Source of the DNA: an uncultured Prevotella sp.
GTDB lineage: Bacteria > Bacteroidota > Bacteroidia > Bacteroidales > Bacteroidaceae
Assembly (NCBI GenBank): GCA_900543975.1
Contig: UQTI01000007.1
Location: 1-62,695, forward strand
DNA length: 62,695 bases
Direction of reading: 5' to 3'
Positions 26,685 through 35,692 of the stretch are shown here, in pieces. The notes under the pieces were generated by a model that was given only the letters and a program-made list of their open reading frames with translations, ran no database searches and was not told where the DNA came from. Positions within the stretch are counted from its first letter, which is position 1. Each line of letters begins with the position of its first letter. A program made the translations under genes and the position numbers.

Positions 26685-27881
26685 ATGAAAATTGGAGATA
26701 AAGTAAGTTTCCTTAGTGAAATCGGTGGTGGACGTGTCGCAGGTTTTCAAGGTAAAGATATAGTGTTGGTTGAAGATGAGGATGGTTTCCAGATACCAAT
26801 GCCCGTATCGGAAGTTGTTGTTACATCTGCAGGTAATGACTATTCTATAAGTAAGGTAGTTGGTGCTGTTGGAGCCAAGAATGGTCAAAAGGTTGAAACA
26901 CAGTCGGACGGCATGTCGATAAAGGCCCGACTGAGCATGGGGGTTGATGATGAAGACGCTCATGAAGAGCCCGAATTGGAGCCGGCAGACCGAGATATAA
27001 CATTCAAGCCTAAGGTTGAAGAACGTAAGGGCGGCAATCTGTTGACTTGTTTCCTCGCATTCGTGCCTGTTGACATAAAGGAGTTGACAAGCACTCGTTT
27101 CGAGGCCTATTTCGTTAATGACAGCAACTATTATGTGCGTTATGCCGTCTACTCGGCTGAGGGCTCCATTTGGAATCTGTTATACGAGGGCGAGGCAGAA
27201 CCCAACACAAAGGCATACCTCAATGAGTTTGGTCGTGAAAACCTTAACGACCTTAACCGTCTGTGTGTACAGCTATTTGCTTTCAAACGCGAAAAGGGCT
27301 TCATTCTTAAGCCTTCTGTTGATATGCAGCTTCGTGTTGACGGCGTTAAATTCTATAAACTTCATACCTTTGAAGAGAACGACTATTTTGAACAGCCAGC
27401 ATTGCTCTATACCATAATTCGTGATGATAAGGTACCAAATTCTCTTGTTGTTGACCCCAAACAGCTCAAGAAAGAAATGTATAGTCGCAAGACTGATGAT
27501 GCCGTTTCGTCTGACGATGGCGGCTCTTCGTCAGACAACGGGTATGTGCGTCGTTATGATAATGGTAAGAAACCTAGTTTCTTGCCAAAGAAAGACAAAA
27601 ATATTGAAGTTGTGGACCTTCATGCCGACGCTGTGCTTGACACAACCGCAGGCATGTCTTCAGCAGACATTCTTAACTATCAGCTTGATGTGTTCCGTCG
27701 CACATTGGAAAAATTCAAGACGGTAAAAGGCAAGCGCATAGTTTTCATTCATGGCAAGGGTGAGGGCGTGCTTCGTCATGCTATTATTCATGAACTTAAC
27801 TACCGCTATAAGAGTTATCAATATCAAGATGCGTCATTCCAAGAATATGGCTATGGTGCAACTCAGGTGACTATCCGCTAA
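26685..27881 (+). CDS. DUF2027 and Smr domain protein
   Basis: The 398 residues start with a small SH3-like DUF2027 domain (KIGDKVSFLSEIGGGRVAGF). A beta-rich middle domain is at about 120-260. A C-terminal Smr domain has DLHAD and FIHGKGEGVLRHAI, the conserved DLH and HGxG motifs of this nuclease fold. Smr domains in MutS2 nick nucleic acid or act on stalled ribosomes. This architecture is standard in Bacteroidetes but its substrate is not established. Confidence 0.92.
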   Translation: MKIGDKVSFLSEIGGGRVAGFQGKDIVLVEDEDGFQIPMPVSEVVVTSAGNDYSISKVVGAVGAKNGQKVETQSDGMSIKARLSMGVDDEDAHEEPELEPADRDITFKPKVEERKGGNLLTCFLAFVPVDIKELTSTRFEAYFVNDSNYYVRYAVYSAEGSIWNLLYEGEAEPNTKAYLNEFGRENLNDLNRLCVQLFAFKREKGFILKPSVDMQLRVDGVKFYKLHTFEENDYFEQPALLYTIIRDDKVPNSLVVDPKQLKKEMYSRKTDDAVSSDDGGSSSDNGYVRRYDNGKKPSFLPKKDKNIEVVDLHADAVLDTTAGMSSADILNYQLDVFRRTLEKFKTVKGKRIVFIHGKGEGVLRHAIIHELNYRYKSYQYQDASFQEYGYGATQVTIR

Positions 27882-27896
27882 TTTAAAACAAGAAAC

Positions 27897-29840
27897 ATGA
27901 ACTACGGATTTGTTAATGTAGCTGCCGCCGTTCCATCGGTGCGTGTTGCTGATGTTAGATATAATGTTGCCGAGATTGAAAAACAACTCGTCAAGGCTGA
28001 GGCTGACGGCGTAGAGGTTGTTGTGTTCCCGGAGTTGTCCCTGACTGGTTACAGCTGCCAAGATCTTTTTGCACAGCAACGATTGATATCTGCTGCGGAA
28101 GAAGGTATGGCGTTATTGTTAAACCAATCCAGGGAAATGGATGTTATCGGCATCGTTGGTGCGCCTGTAGCATATCATAATATGTTGCTTAACTGTGGCA
28201 TAGTGTTTCAGCACGGTCGCATTCTCGGAATTGTGCCTAAAACCTTTTTGCCCAACTATAACGAGTTTTATGAAAAACGTTGGTTCGCATCTGCTGCCGA
28301 TATCGTAAAGGGTGAATTGTCTTATGCTGAAAACGATATAACCATCACTTCTGATCCGCAGCTGTTTGTTACAGCAAGCGGGATGAAGTTTGGCATTGAG
28401 ATATGCGAAGATGTTTGGGCTCCCACTCCTTGTAGCAACTTGTTGGCTTTGGCTGGTGCTGATATAGTGTTTAACCTTTCGGCTAGCGATGAACTTATTG
28501 GTAAACATAACTATTTGTTGTCGCTTCTATCGCAGCAGAGCGCTCGCATGATGTGTGGTTATGTTTATAGTGGTTGTGGCTTTGGTGAGAGTACGCAAGA
28601 CGTGGTATATGGCGGCAATGCTCTTGTTTATGAGTATGGTCGTTGTATTGCCCGTTCTGAACGCTTCTCTATGGATCCTCAACTTGTTGTTGGCAGCATA
28701 GATGTGGAGCGTCTGCGTTCAGAACGTCGTAAGAACACATCGTTCACATTGGCTCAGCGTGGCGTGAGTGCGTGTAGTCTTTATGCAGACACTATAGCAG
28801 AACATGATTTCTGTTTGAAACGTTCTGTCGATGCTCATCCTTTCATTCCCAAGGCCGTTGACATGAAGGCCAGTTGCGATGAAATTTTCAATATACAGGT
28901 TGCAGGTTTGGCCAAGCGTTTGGTTCATACGCGTTGTAAAAACGTCGTTGTTGGCATAAGTGGCGGTCTCGACTCCACACTTGCTCTCCTTGTTTGTGTC
29001 AAGACTTTCGATAAGTTAGGTCTTGACAGAAAGGGAATAGTTGGTGTTACCATGCCTGGTTTCGGTACAACAGACCGTACATACCACAACGCCATTTCGC
29101 TCATGACATCACTTGGTGTGACCATTCGTGAGATTAGTATCTGCAAGAGCGTAACACAACATTTCCTTGACATTCAGCATGATATAAACGTTCATGATGT
29201 CACTTACGAGAACGGGCAAGCGCGTGAACGAACTCAGATTCTTATGGACATAAGCAACCAGGTTGGTGGATTGGTCATTGGTACAGGCGACCTTAGTGAG
29301 TTGGCTCTTGGTTGGGCCACATATAACGGAGACCACATGTCCATGTATGGTGTAAACGCAAGCATTCCTAAAACGCTCATCAAATATCTTGTGTGTTTCG
29401 TTGCTGACAGCGGCATCGATGAACAGTCGAAAGCAACGCTAATGGACATCCTTGATACGCCGATAAGCCCGGAACTTATACCTGCTGATGCCGATGGTAA
29501 CATTAAGCAGAAGACAGAAGATCTTGTAGGTCCCTATGAGTTGCACGACTTCTTCCTTTACAATTTCCTTCGTCTTGGCTTCTCGCCACGCAAAATTTTC
29601 ATGCTTGCGCGTATTGCCTTTGGTCCAGGAGCAGAACAGGGCGTCGGACGTTATGATGAAGCCACAATAAAGAAATGGCTAACAACCTTTGTCCGTCGTT
29701 TCTTTGCTCAGCAGTTTAAGCGTTCTTGTCTGCCAGACGGACCAAAGGTGGGAAGTGTTTCTCTAAGTCCGCGTGGCGATTGGCGCATGCCATCCGATGC
29801 TGTGTCTGATTTGTGGCTTGATGAGTGTAATCATCTATAA
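27897..29840 (+). CDS. nadE: Glutamine-dependent NAD+ synthase
   Basis: The 647 residues combine an N-terminal nitrilase-type glutaminase and a C-terminal NAD synthetase. The glutaminase triad is E46 (FPELSLTGYSCQD), K115 (VPKTFLPNYNEF) and C170 (GIEICEDVW). The ATP-binding P-loop is ISGGLDST at about 352-359. The enzyme amidates deamido-NAD+ using ammonia tunnelled from glutamine. Confidence 0.96.
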   Translation: MNYGFVNVAAAVPSVRVADVRYNVAEIEKQLVKAEADGVEVVVFPELSLTGYSCQDLFAQQRLISAAEEGMALLLNQSREMDVIGIVGAPVAYHNMLLNCGIVFQHGRILGIVPKTFLPNYNEFYEKRWFASAADIVKGELSYAENDITITSDPQLFVTASGMKFGIEICEDVWAPTPCSNLLALAGADIVFNLSASDELIGKHNYLLSLLSQQSARMMCGYVYSGCGFGESTQDVVYGGNALVYEYGRCIARSERFSMDPQLVVGSIDVERLRSERRKNTSFTLAQRGVSACSLYADTIAEHDFCLKRSVDAHPFIPKAVDMKASCDEIFNIQVAGLAKRLVHTRCKNVVVGISGGLDSTLALLVCVKTFDKLGLDRKGIVGVTMPGFGTTDRTYHNAISLMTSLGVTIREISICKSVTQHFLDIQHDINVHDVTYENGQARERTQILMDISNQVGGLVIGTGDLSELALGWATYNGDHMSMYGVNASIPKTLIKYLVCFVADSGIDEQSKATLMDILDTPISPELIPADADGNIKQKTEDLVGPYELHDFFLYNFLRLGFSPRKIFMLARIAFGPGAEQGVGRYDEATIKKWLTTFVRRFFAQQFKRSCLPDGPKVGSVSLSPRGDWRMPSDAVSDLWLDECNHL

Positions 29841-29889
29841 TAATTGTTTTTGGAAGGTGGGATGAAAACATTCCGTAATAATTGAACGT

Positions 29890-30552
29890 ATGGACAACAA
29901 TGCAGAACATAATGGTGAGCAACTATTGCTCTTTGACGGTTTTGCTGATGAAGACTGCAAGAAGGATAGCGGCATAGAATTGTCCTTAGCCTTTGAACCT
30001 TCTGAAGATGAACCTGTATGTTCAGCAGATGATACATCACATCAAGCATCTGCATTGCCGACAGATAGCTCTTCAACAGATAATGCAGACGTTGAAACAG
30101 TTGTGAAGGATAAGCAAACAAGGAAGAAATTCAAGGGCCGTCCCATGAAGCGTAAGAAGGAGACACCGCCCAAAGGAATGCCCTCCTACTTGTCTGTTCT
30201 CAATCCGGCAACAGCAGAACAGTTGGGAAAGCAGATCTTTCATGAGGTAGTGTTAAAAAGACGTTTCCTTGAAGCCAGTCTTACAGCACGCGACTTGGCA
30301 AAGCAGTTGAACACAAACACGCGTTATTTCTCAATAACTATGAACAAACGGTTTCATTGCAATTTCTCAACTTACATAAACAAGTTGAGAGTGGAAGAGG
30401 CAATGACGCGTATGGGCGATTCGCGTTATGACGAGGTGTCCTTGCAAGACATTGCTTCGATGGTGGGCTTTTCTTCCCGCCAGTCGTTTATAACTGCTTT
30501 TCAAAAAGAAAAAGGCATGACCCCGTCTGAGTATAGGGCCACATTAAAATAA
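29890..30552 (+). CDS. AraC-type DNA-binding regulator
   Basis: The 220 residues start with an acidic, low-complexity region (about 1-70) and a basic patch (KKFKGRPMKRKKE, about 77-90). An AraC-type double helix-turn-helix follows at about 115-218, with the first helix pair in LTARDLAKQLNTNTRYFS and the second in VSLQDIASMVGFSSRQSFI. There is no recognisable ligand-binding domain, so it may work as a constitutive or partner-dependent regulator. Its targets cannot be told from the window. Confidence 0.88.
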   Translation: MDNNAEHNGEQLLLFDGFADEDCKKDSGIELSLAFEPSEDEPVCSADDTSHQASALPTDSSSTDNADVETVVKDKQTRKKFKGRPMKRKKETPPKGMPSYLSVLNPATAEQLGKQIFHEVVLKRRFLEASLTARDLAKQLNTNTRYFSITMNKRFHCNFSTYINKLRVEEAMTRMGDSRYDEVSLQDIASMVGFSSRQSFITAFQKEKGMTPSEYRATLK

Positions 30553-30602
30553 AAAAAAGACCTCTGTCCTATTGTTCAAATAGAAACAGAGGCCTTTTTT
30601 TT
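30553..30602. terminator. Bidirectional terminator between convergent genes
   Basis: The arms 30553-30567 (A tract then GACCTCTGT) and 30586-30600 (ACAGAGGCC then T tract) pair with one mismatch around an 18-base loop. It lies between the convergent AraC-type gene and the phosphate transporter and has A and T tracts suited to both directions. Confidence 0.85.
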
Positions 30603-30610
30603 CGCACATA

Positions 30611-32857
30611 TTAGTTTTCAATAAACTTCTTTGCTGCTCTCAACTGATGACGCATGTTGCTAAGCAACTGCTGACTCTCCTGTAAGATGTTGAGATACAC
30701 AAGCGACACTTGAAGCATCTTGTTGTCCTTCTCTTCCTGTATTCTGTCGATATGACGTTTACGCACAACAGAAAGTTCGTCCTTACATTCATCAGCCTCG
30801 GCAAGCACGTTACGATAATTGTCGAAACGTCGTGTTGAAATCATGCTGTCTGTCTGTTTCATGAGGTCATTTATACGTTGGCGAATGGGTTTGAACTCAT
30901 CGATATAGAGCTGTGGAAGCGGATTGAAGCTATTGTCAACATGCTCTTTTACAGGCTCCAACATACGGCGCAGACAGTAGAGGAACTGTTCAGAAGAGTT
31001 GATGCCCAGATGGAACCATGTGTTACGCTCTATAGCGATGCTTGTTGGAACCTTGCGCAAAGCCAGCAACTCCTGACGACGATATTTCTTGAGCTCCTCT
31101 TTCTCGTTGCGTAGCTCGCGGTCCGAACGGCGAAGAACAGACGGCTTTTCTGCTTCCATGCCGTCAATGATGTTGTTAAACTGCTGCATTGCGAACTTTG
31201 TAACATAGCTCTGTGTACGGCTCACATGCTTACTCAGCAAATCCCATACAATTTCCGGGTCGCGTGTGCGCATCATCAGTCGGAACACGTTCTCCTTATC
31301 GCCCTCTTGCTCCTTCTTCTTATATTGACGGTTGCTGCGTATGAGCAAGAAGATAACAAGAGCAATGAAGAGAACCTTCACCAGGATGCCGCCATAGAAC
31401 ATGCAGAGACACACAAGGGCGCACGCACCAAAGGCAACGCCTGCTGTGATGAACCAGCCACCGATAACACTAAGCACACCAGTCACGCGGAACACAGCGC
31501 TCTCACGGCTCCATGCTCTATCTGCAAGACTTGAACCCATGGCTACCATGAATGTAACGTATGTTGTAGAGAGAGGCAACTTATAGTTAGTGCCGATGGT
31601 GATAAGCATAGAAGCGAGCACAAGGTTCACAGCTGCGCGAATGATGTCGAAGGCAGCACCATCGTTCAGCTCAGCTTCTTGTTTGTTGAAACGGCCGTCA
31701 ATCCATGTTGTCACACATTTAGGAATGTAGCGTGACAATACTGATGACGATTCCTGTGTCGCTCTTACGATGCTTCGTGCAGCACGGCTTGAACCGAACA
31801 TCTCATCGCCTTCGTCCTGACGTGCAAGATCCACACTCGTCTTAATTACGTTCTGTGCCTTCTTTGATGTTGCCATGGCAATAATCATTATTATGCCTGC
31901 AATGAAAAGGTAGAAGGGAGGAGTCTTGGCACTCTCCATGAGCGATGTCATGAGATATGTAGAAGGAGAGGCACCGTTGGCGTTTGCCATATAGTCGTTG
32001 AAAGAATCAAGACCAGCGAGAGGAACACCTATAAAGTTGACAAGGTCGTTGCCGGCAAAGGCCATAGCCAATGCAAATGTGCCCATGAGCACAACAAACT
32101 TGAACACGTTTATGCGCAGCAGATGGAGCACCTCCATAACGATGGTTGACACAACGAATGTTGCTAACAGCAGCATGCGTGTGTTTTCTTCAATCCATAG
32201 ACGTGTCTCCTCGGGGATGTATGCTGATTTGCCTACGCCCTTGAGGAAGATAAAGTAGGATAGGGCGGTGAAGGCAATACCACCGAATATGGCGACACTA
32301 TATTTTACATGCTTCTTATAGTTGAATGTAAAGACAATACGCGATATCCATTGCACAATGATACCAAAAACAAATGCTATAGCCACACTTACAAAGATAG
32401 CTATGATTACGCTAAGGGCTTTGTCCGAATTGAGCAGGTCGTTGTATGTAAGCGATGGGTCACTAACCAGCTTTAAGGTGGCGAGAATGAATGTACCGCC
32501 AAGCAACTCAAAGACCAGCGATACCGTGGTAGAGGTCGGCATTCCCAATGTGTTGAACATGTCGAGCACGATAACGTCTGTCACCATGACTGCCAGGAAT
32601 ATGGTCATAACCTCTTCGTAGCTGTAATGGTCGGGTTTCATGATACCATGGCGTGCCACATCCATCATGCCTGTTGACATTACTGCTCCAATGGCTACGC
32701 CAACGGAAGCGATGATAAGCACCGTGCGAAACTTTGCCACCTTTGCTCCGATGGCGCTGTTTAGAAAGTTTACTGCATCGTTGCTCACGCCTACGAACAG
32801 GTCAAAGACCGCGAGGCAGAGCAGAAAGATGACAATGCACAGATAAATTGTTTCCAT
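30611..32857 (-). CDS. PiT-family phosphate transporter with PhoU-like tail
   Basis: The 748 residues have about 11-12 membrane helices with the PiT signature VSNDAVNFLNSAIG (24-37). TLGMPTSTTVSLVFELLGG and a second repeat, PLSTTYVTFMVAMGSSLADR, follow. From about residue 510 the protein becomes a long cytoplasmic all-helical region rich in charged residues, resembling PhoU/DUF47 proteins. It should import phosphate (or sulphate, as related proteins do) with a built-in regulatory domain. Confidence 0.92.
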   Translation of the reverse strand: METIYLCIVIFLLCLAVFDLFVGVSNDAVNFLNSAIGAKVAKFRTVLIIASVGVAIGAVMSTGMMDVARHGIMKPDHYSYEEVMTIFLAVMVTDVIVLDMFNTLGMPTSTTVSLVFELLGGTFILATLKLVSDPSLTYNDLLNSDKALSVIIAIFVSVAIAFVFGIIVQWISRIVFTFNYKKHVKYSVAIFGGIAFTALSYFIFLKGVGKSAYIPEETRLWIEENTRMLLLATFVVSTIVMEVLHLLRINVFKFVVLMGTFALAMAFAGNDLVNFIGVPLAGLDSFNDYMANANGASPSTYLMTSLMESAKTPPFYLFIAGIIMIIAMATSKKAQNVIKTSVDLARQDEGDEMFGSSRAARSIVRATQESSSVLSRYIPKCVTTWIDGRFNKQEAELNDGAAFDIIRAAVNLVLASMLITIGTNYKLPLSTTYVTFMVAMGSSLADRAWSRESAVFRVTGVLSVIGGWFITAGVAFGACALVCLCMFYGGILVKVLFIALVIFLLIRSNRQYKKKEQEGDKENVFRLMMRTRDPEIVWDLLSKHVSRTQSYVTKFAMQQFNNIIDGMEAEKPSVLRRSDRELRNEKEELKKYRRQELLALRKVPTSIAIERNTWFHLGINSSEQFLYCLRRMLEPVKEHVDNSFNPLPQLYIDEFKPIRQRINDLMKQTDSMISTRRFDNYRNVLAEADECKDELSVVRKRHIDRIQEEKDNKMLQVSLVYLNILQESQQLLSNMRHQLRAAKKFIEN

Positions 32858-32921
32858 ACTTTACGTTTATAAATGTATTGTTTTTAATTTGTTTATTTAC
32901 CCTTTTTTTGATTTCCTGCTG

Positions 32922-32929
32922 CAAAATTA
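32922..32929 (-). promoter_or_regulatory. Candidate -7 element for the PiT gene
   Basis: On the minus strand it reads TAATTTTG, matching TAnnTTTG, about 65 bp upstream of the start codon. The palindromic TGTTACA cluster lies just upstream of it. Confidence 0.5.
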
Positions 32930-32938
32930 TTCCTTGCT

Positions 32939-32987
32939 TGTTACAACAACCTTAAACACATGTTACAATTGTGTTACATGTGTTACA
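32939..32987. promoter_or_regulatory. Palindrome with four TGTTACA repeats, possible operator
   Basis: AACACATGT at 32955-32963 and ACATGTGTT at 32976-32984 form a perfect 9-bp dyad, with ACAATTGT in between. TGTTACA occurs at 32939, 32961, 32972 and 32981. It sits between the divergent PiT and cysE promoters and could bind a regulator of either; the regulator is unknown. Confidence 0.5.
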
Positions 32988-33088
32988 AGTGGGTTTCTTT
33001 ATGTGTTGTTATAGGGTAAATCTCTACTTTTTTCTTTTTCAAAACGCATAAATTTCAGACTCTTATCGTGTTTTTGAAATATTATTAC

Positions 33089-33096
33089 TAATTTTG
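33089..33096 (+). promoter_or_regulatory. Candidate -7 element for cysE
   Basis: TAATTTTG would place the transcript start near 33103, giving a leader of about 24 bases to the ATG at 33127. It overlaps the alternative upstream TTG start and so argues against it. Confidence 0.5.
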
Positions 33097-33126
33097 TACC
33101 AAATTTTTATTGATGCACACAAACAG

Positions 33127-34074
33127 ATGAGTACAAACAGCAAGACTCATGTTCTTACCGCCACCGTGGATGCTCTTTCAGATGCCGAATCTCTGAAAGG
33201 CCTGATCCATCAACATCGTGACGGAAACCCTTTACCTTCGGGCATGGCGCTCGAAGAAATTATCCAATTGTCACGTTCTATCCTTTTTCCTGGCTTCTAC
33301 GGTAAGTCGTCGGTCAACATGAACACCATACGTTATCATATAGGTGTAAACGTTGAACGCCTCTATAGCTTGTTGGTGGAGCAGGTTACAGCAGGGTTGT
33401 GTTTCAACAATCCCGATACCGATGACGATTGCTGCTGTGCTCCTTGCAGCGAGGCGCGTGCTAAAGCAGAAGCTATTGTTATGCAATTTGTTGCTAAACT
33501 GCCTGAAATAAGACGCATTTTGGCAACCGACATAACGGCTGCATTCAATGGCGATCCCGCAGCAGAAAACTTTGGCGAGATCATTTCATGCTACCCCGTT
33601 ATAAAGGCTCTTACCAACTATCGCCTTGCTCATGAGCTCTATGCTCTTGGCGTACCTCTCATTCCGCGTATGATGACGGAGATGGCTCACTCTGAAACAG
33701 GTATCGACATACATCCTGCTGCCACCATAGGCCGATATTTTACCATCGACCATGGCACAGGTGTGGTTATAGGTGCCACCTGCATTATCGGCAATAATGT
33801 CAAGTTGTATCAAGGTGTTACGCTGGGAGCAAAAAGCTTTCCTCTTGATGCCGATGGCAATCCTATCAAAGGCATTCCACGTCACCCCATCCTTGAAGAC
33901 GATGTTGTGGTCTATGCCAACGCTACCGTCCTTGGCCGCATAACAATAGGCAAGGGTTGTGTGGTTGGCGCTAACGTGTGGGTGACACGCGACATGAAGC
34001 CAAAAACAAAGAAATATAAAAAAGAAAAAACAAGTTTATTAGATATAGAATTCAATAATGGAACAGGAATTTGA
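33127..34074 (+). CDS. cysE: Serine O-acetyltransferase (EpsC/SrpH type)
   Basis: It acetylates L-serine with acetyl-CoA, the first step of cysteine synthesis. The 315 residues have an N-terminal helical domain with a short Cys-rich segment (DDDCCCAPCSEA, about 108-119). A left-handed beta-helix of hexapeptide repeats follows: GIDIHPAATIG, FTIDHGTGVVIGATCIIG, VKLYQGVTLGA. The catalytic Asp and His lie in IDHGTG. It overlaps the next gene by 17 bp, so the two are translated from one message. Confidence 0.92.
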   Translation: MSTNSKTHVLTATVDALSDAESLKGLIHQHRDGNPLPSGMALEEIIQLSRSILFPGFYGKSSVNMNTIRYHIGVNVERLYSLLVEQVTAGLCFNNPDTDDDCCCAPCSEARAKAEAIVMQFVAKLPEIRRILATDITAAFNGDPAAENFGEIISCYPVIKALTNYRLAHELYALGVPLIPRMMTEMAHSETGIDIHPAATIGRYFTIDHGTGVVIGATCIIGNNVKLYQGVTLGAKSFPLDADGNPIKGIPRHPILEDDVVVYANATVLGRITIGKGCVVGANVWVTRDMKPKTKKYKKEKTSLLDIEFNNGTGI

Positions 34075-35587
34075 ACTCATTGCCAAGACCTTTATGGGTC
34101 TGGAACCCGTCTTGGCACAGGAGCTCACCCAGCTGGGTGCTAACAATGTGCAGATAGGACGCCGCATGGTGTCGTTCACAGGCGACAAGGAAATGATGTA
34201 CCGCGCCAACTTTCAGCTTCACACAGCAATACGCATTCTCAAACCTATCCGTCATTTCAAGGCTGGTTCGGCCGACGATGTGTATGAAGAGGTTAAGAAG
34301 ATCGACTGGAGCAAATATATAGAGAAAGGTAAAACCTTCTCTGTCGACTCGGTTGTCTACTCGGACGAGTTCCGCAACTCTCGCTTCGTTACCTATAAGG
34401 TAAAGGATGCTATCGTGGACCAATTCCGTGAAAACACAGGCGACCGTCCCAATATCTCTGTGAGCAATCCCGATATTCGACTTAACATACACATTGCCGA
34501 GGACAAGGCAACGTTGTCGCTTGACTCAAGCGGCGAGTCGCTTCATCGTCGCGGCTATCGTCAAGAGTCGGTAGAAGCTCCTCTTAACGAGGTGCTTGCG
34601 GCAGGCATGATCTTGATGACAGGATGGAAAGGTGACACCGATTTTATTGACCCCATGTGTGGATCGGGTACTCTTCTCGTTGAGGCAGCTCTAATTGCGC
34701 ACAACATGAGTCCCGGTATCTTCCGCAAAGAGTTTGCTTTTGAGCGTTGGACCGACTTTGATCAGGATCTGTTCGACCAAATATATAACGACGACTCACA
34801 GGAGCGCGAGTTCAAACACCATATCTATGGCTATGATGTAGACATTAAAGCTGTCAACACAGCACGCATGAATGTGCGTGCTGCTGGCTTGACAAGCGAC
34901 ATAACTGTAGAGGAAGCCGATTTCAAAGACTTCAAACGACCCACAGAGAAGAGCATCCTTGTGTGCAACCCGCCTTATGGTGAGCGTATCTCAACGCCAA
35001 ACCTCCTCGGCACATACAAGATGATTGGCGAACGCTTGAAGCATGAGTTTATGGGCAATGATGCCTGGATCTTGAGCTACCGTGAGGAGTGCTTTGAGCA
35101 AATTGGTCTGAAACCCTCAATCAAGATACCTGTATATAACGGATCGCTCGAGTGTGAATTCCGCAAATACGCTATCTTCGACGGCAAGATGAAGGATTTC
35201 CGCTCTGAGGGTGGCATCGTCAAGACCGATGATGAGAAACGTCAGATGGCAGAAAAGCATCGTTTCAAGAAGAATCGTGAGTTTAAGCAACGCCTCACAG
35301 AAGACGAGGAAAACGCAGAGGCCGATATTCGTTCTTTCAAGTTCCATTCTCTTGAGCGCCGTCGCGACCGCGACGATGATGACCGCAAGGGTGGACGCAC
35401 ACGCATCGTGTCACGTCGCGACCGTTCTGATGATGACAGCCGTGGCGGCAAGTTTGGTGGCAAAGACCGTAAATTTGGCGGCAAGGGCTTTAAGGACGGC
35501 AAGTTTGGCGGCAAGGGCGGCAAACGCTTTGACAAAGGCGACCGTCGCGGCTCCTTCAAACGTGGTGGTTTTGGAGATGAAGATTAA
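34058..35587 (+). CDS. THUMP-domain 23S rRNA-type methyltransferase
   Basis: The 509 residues have a THUMP RNA-binding domain (about 1-155) and a Rossmann methyltransferase of the RlmL/YcbY N-terminal type. The SAM motif is PMCGSGTLLVEAAL and the catalytic motif NPPYGER, which suits N2-guanine methylation of rRNA. From about residue 435 the tail is low-complexity, rich in Arg, Lys, Asp and Gly with repeated KFGGK-type units, probably a disordered RNA-binding extension. It overlaps cysE by 17 bp. Confidence 0.92.
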   Translation: MEQEFELIAKTFMGLEPVLAQELTQLGANNVQIGRRMVSFTGDKEMMYRANFQLHTAIRILKPIRHFKAGSADDVYEEVKKIDWSKYIEKGKTFSVDSVVYSDEFRNSRFVTYKVKDAIVDQFRENTGDRPNISVSNPDIRLNIHIAEDKATLSLDSSGESLHRRGYRQESVEAPLNEVLAAGMILMTGWKGDTDFIDPMCGSGTLLVEAALIAHNMSPGIFRKEFAFERWTDFDQDLFDQIYNDDSQEREFKHHIYGYDVDIKAVNTARMNVRAAGLTSDITVEEADFKDFKRPTEKSILVCNPPYGERISTPNLLGTYKMIGERLKHEFMGNDAWILSYREECFEQIGLKPSIKIPVYNGSLECEFRKYAIFDGKMKDFRSEGGIVKTDDEKRQMAEKHRFKKNREFKQRLTEDEENAEADIRSFKFHSLERRRDRDDDDRKGGRTRIVSRRDRSDDDSRGGKFGGKDRKFGGKGFKDGKFGGKGGKRFDKGDRRGSFKRGGFGDED

Positions 35588-35634
35588 GGTCTCATCACCT
35601 GAAAGTCTTCTTTGAAACCATAAATAATAAAAAA

Positions 35635-35670
35635 TGACAAGCAGGCTACATTGTTATAGCCTGCTTGTCA
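35635..35670 (-). terminator. Perfect 14-bp hairpin
   Basis: The arms 35635-35648 and 35657-35670 are exact complements around an eight-base loop. The T-rich side lies to the left, so by composition it is an intrinsic terminator for the minus strand. No minus-strand gene is present here. It may still help end the THUMP methyltransferase message on the plus strand. Confidence 0.55.
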
Positions 35671-35692
35671 CTATTAACTCGAAATAACGATA

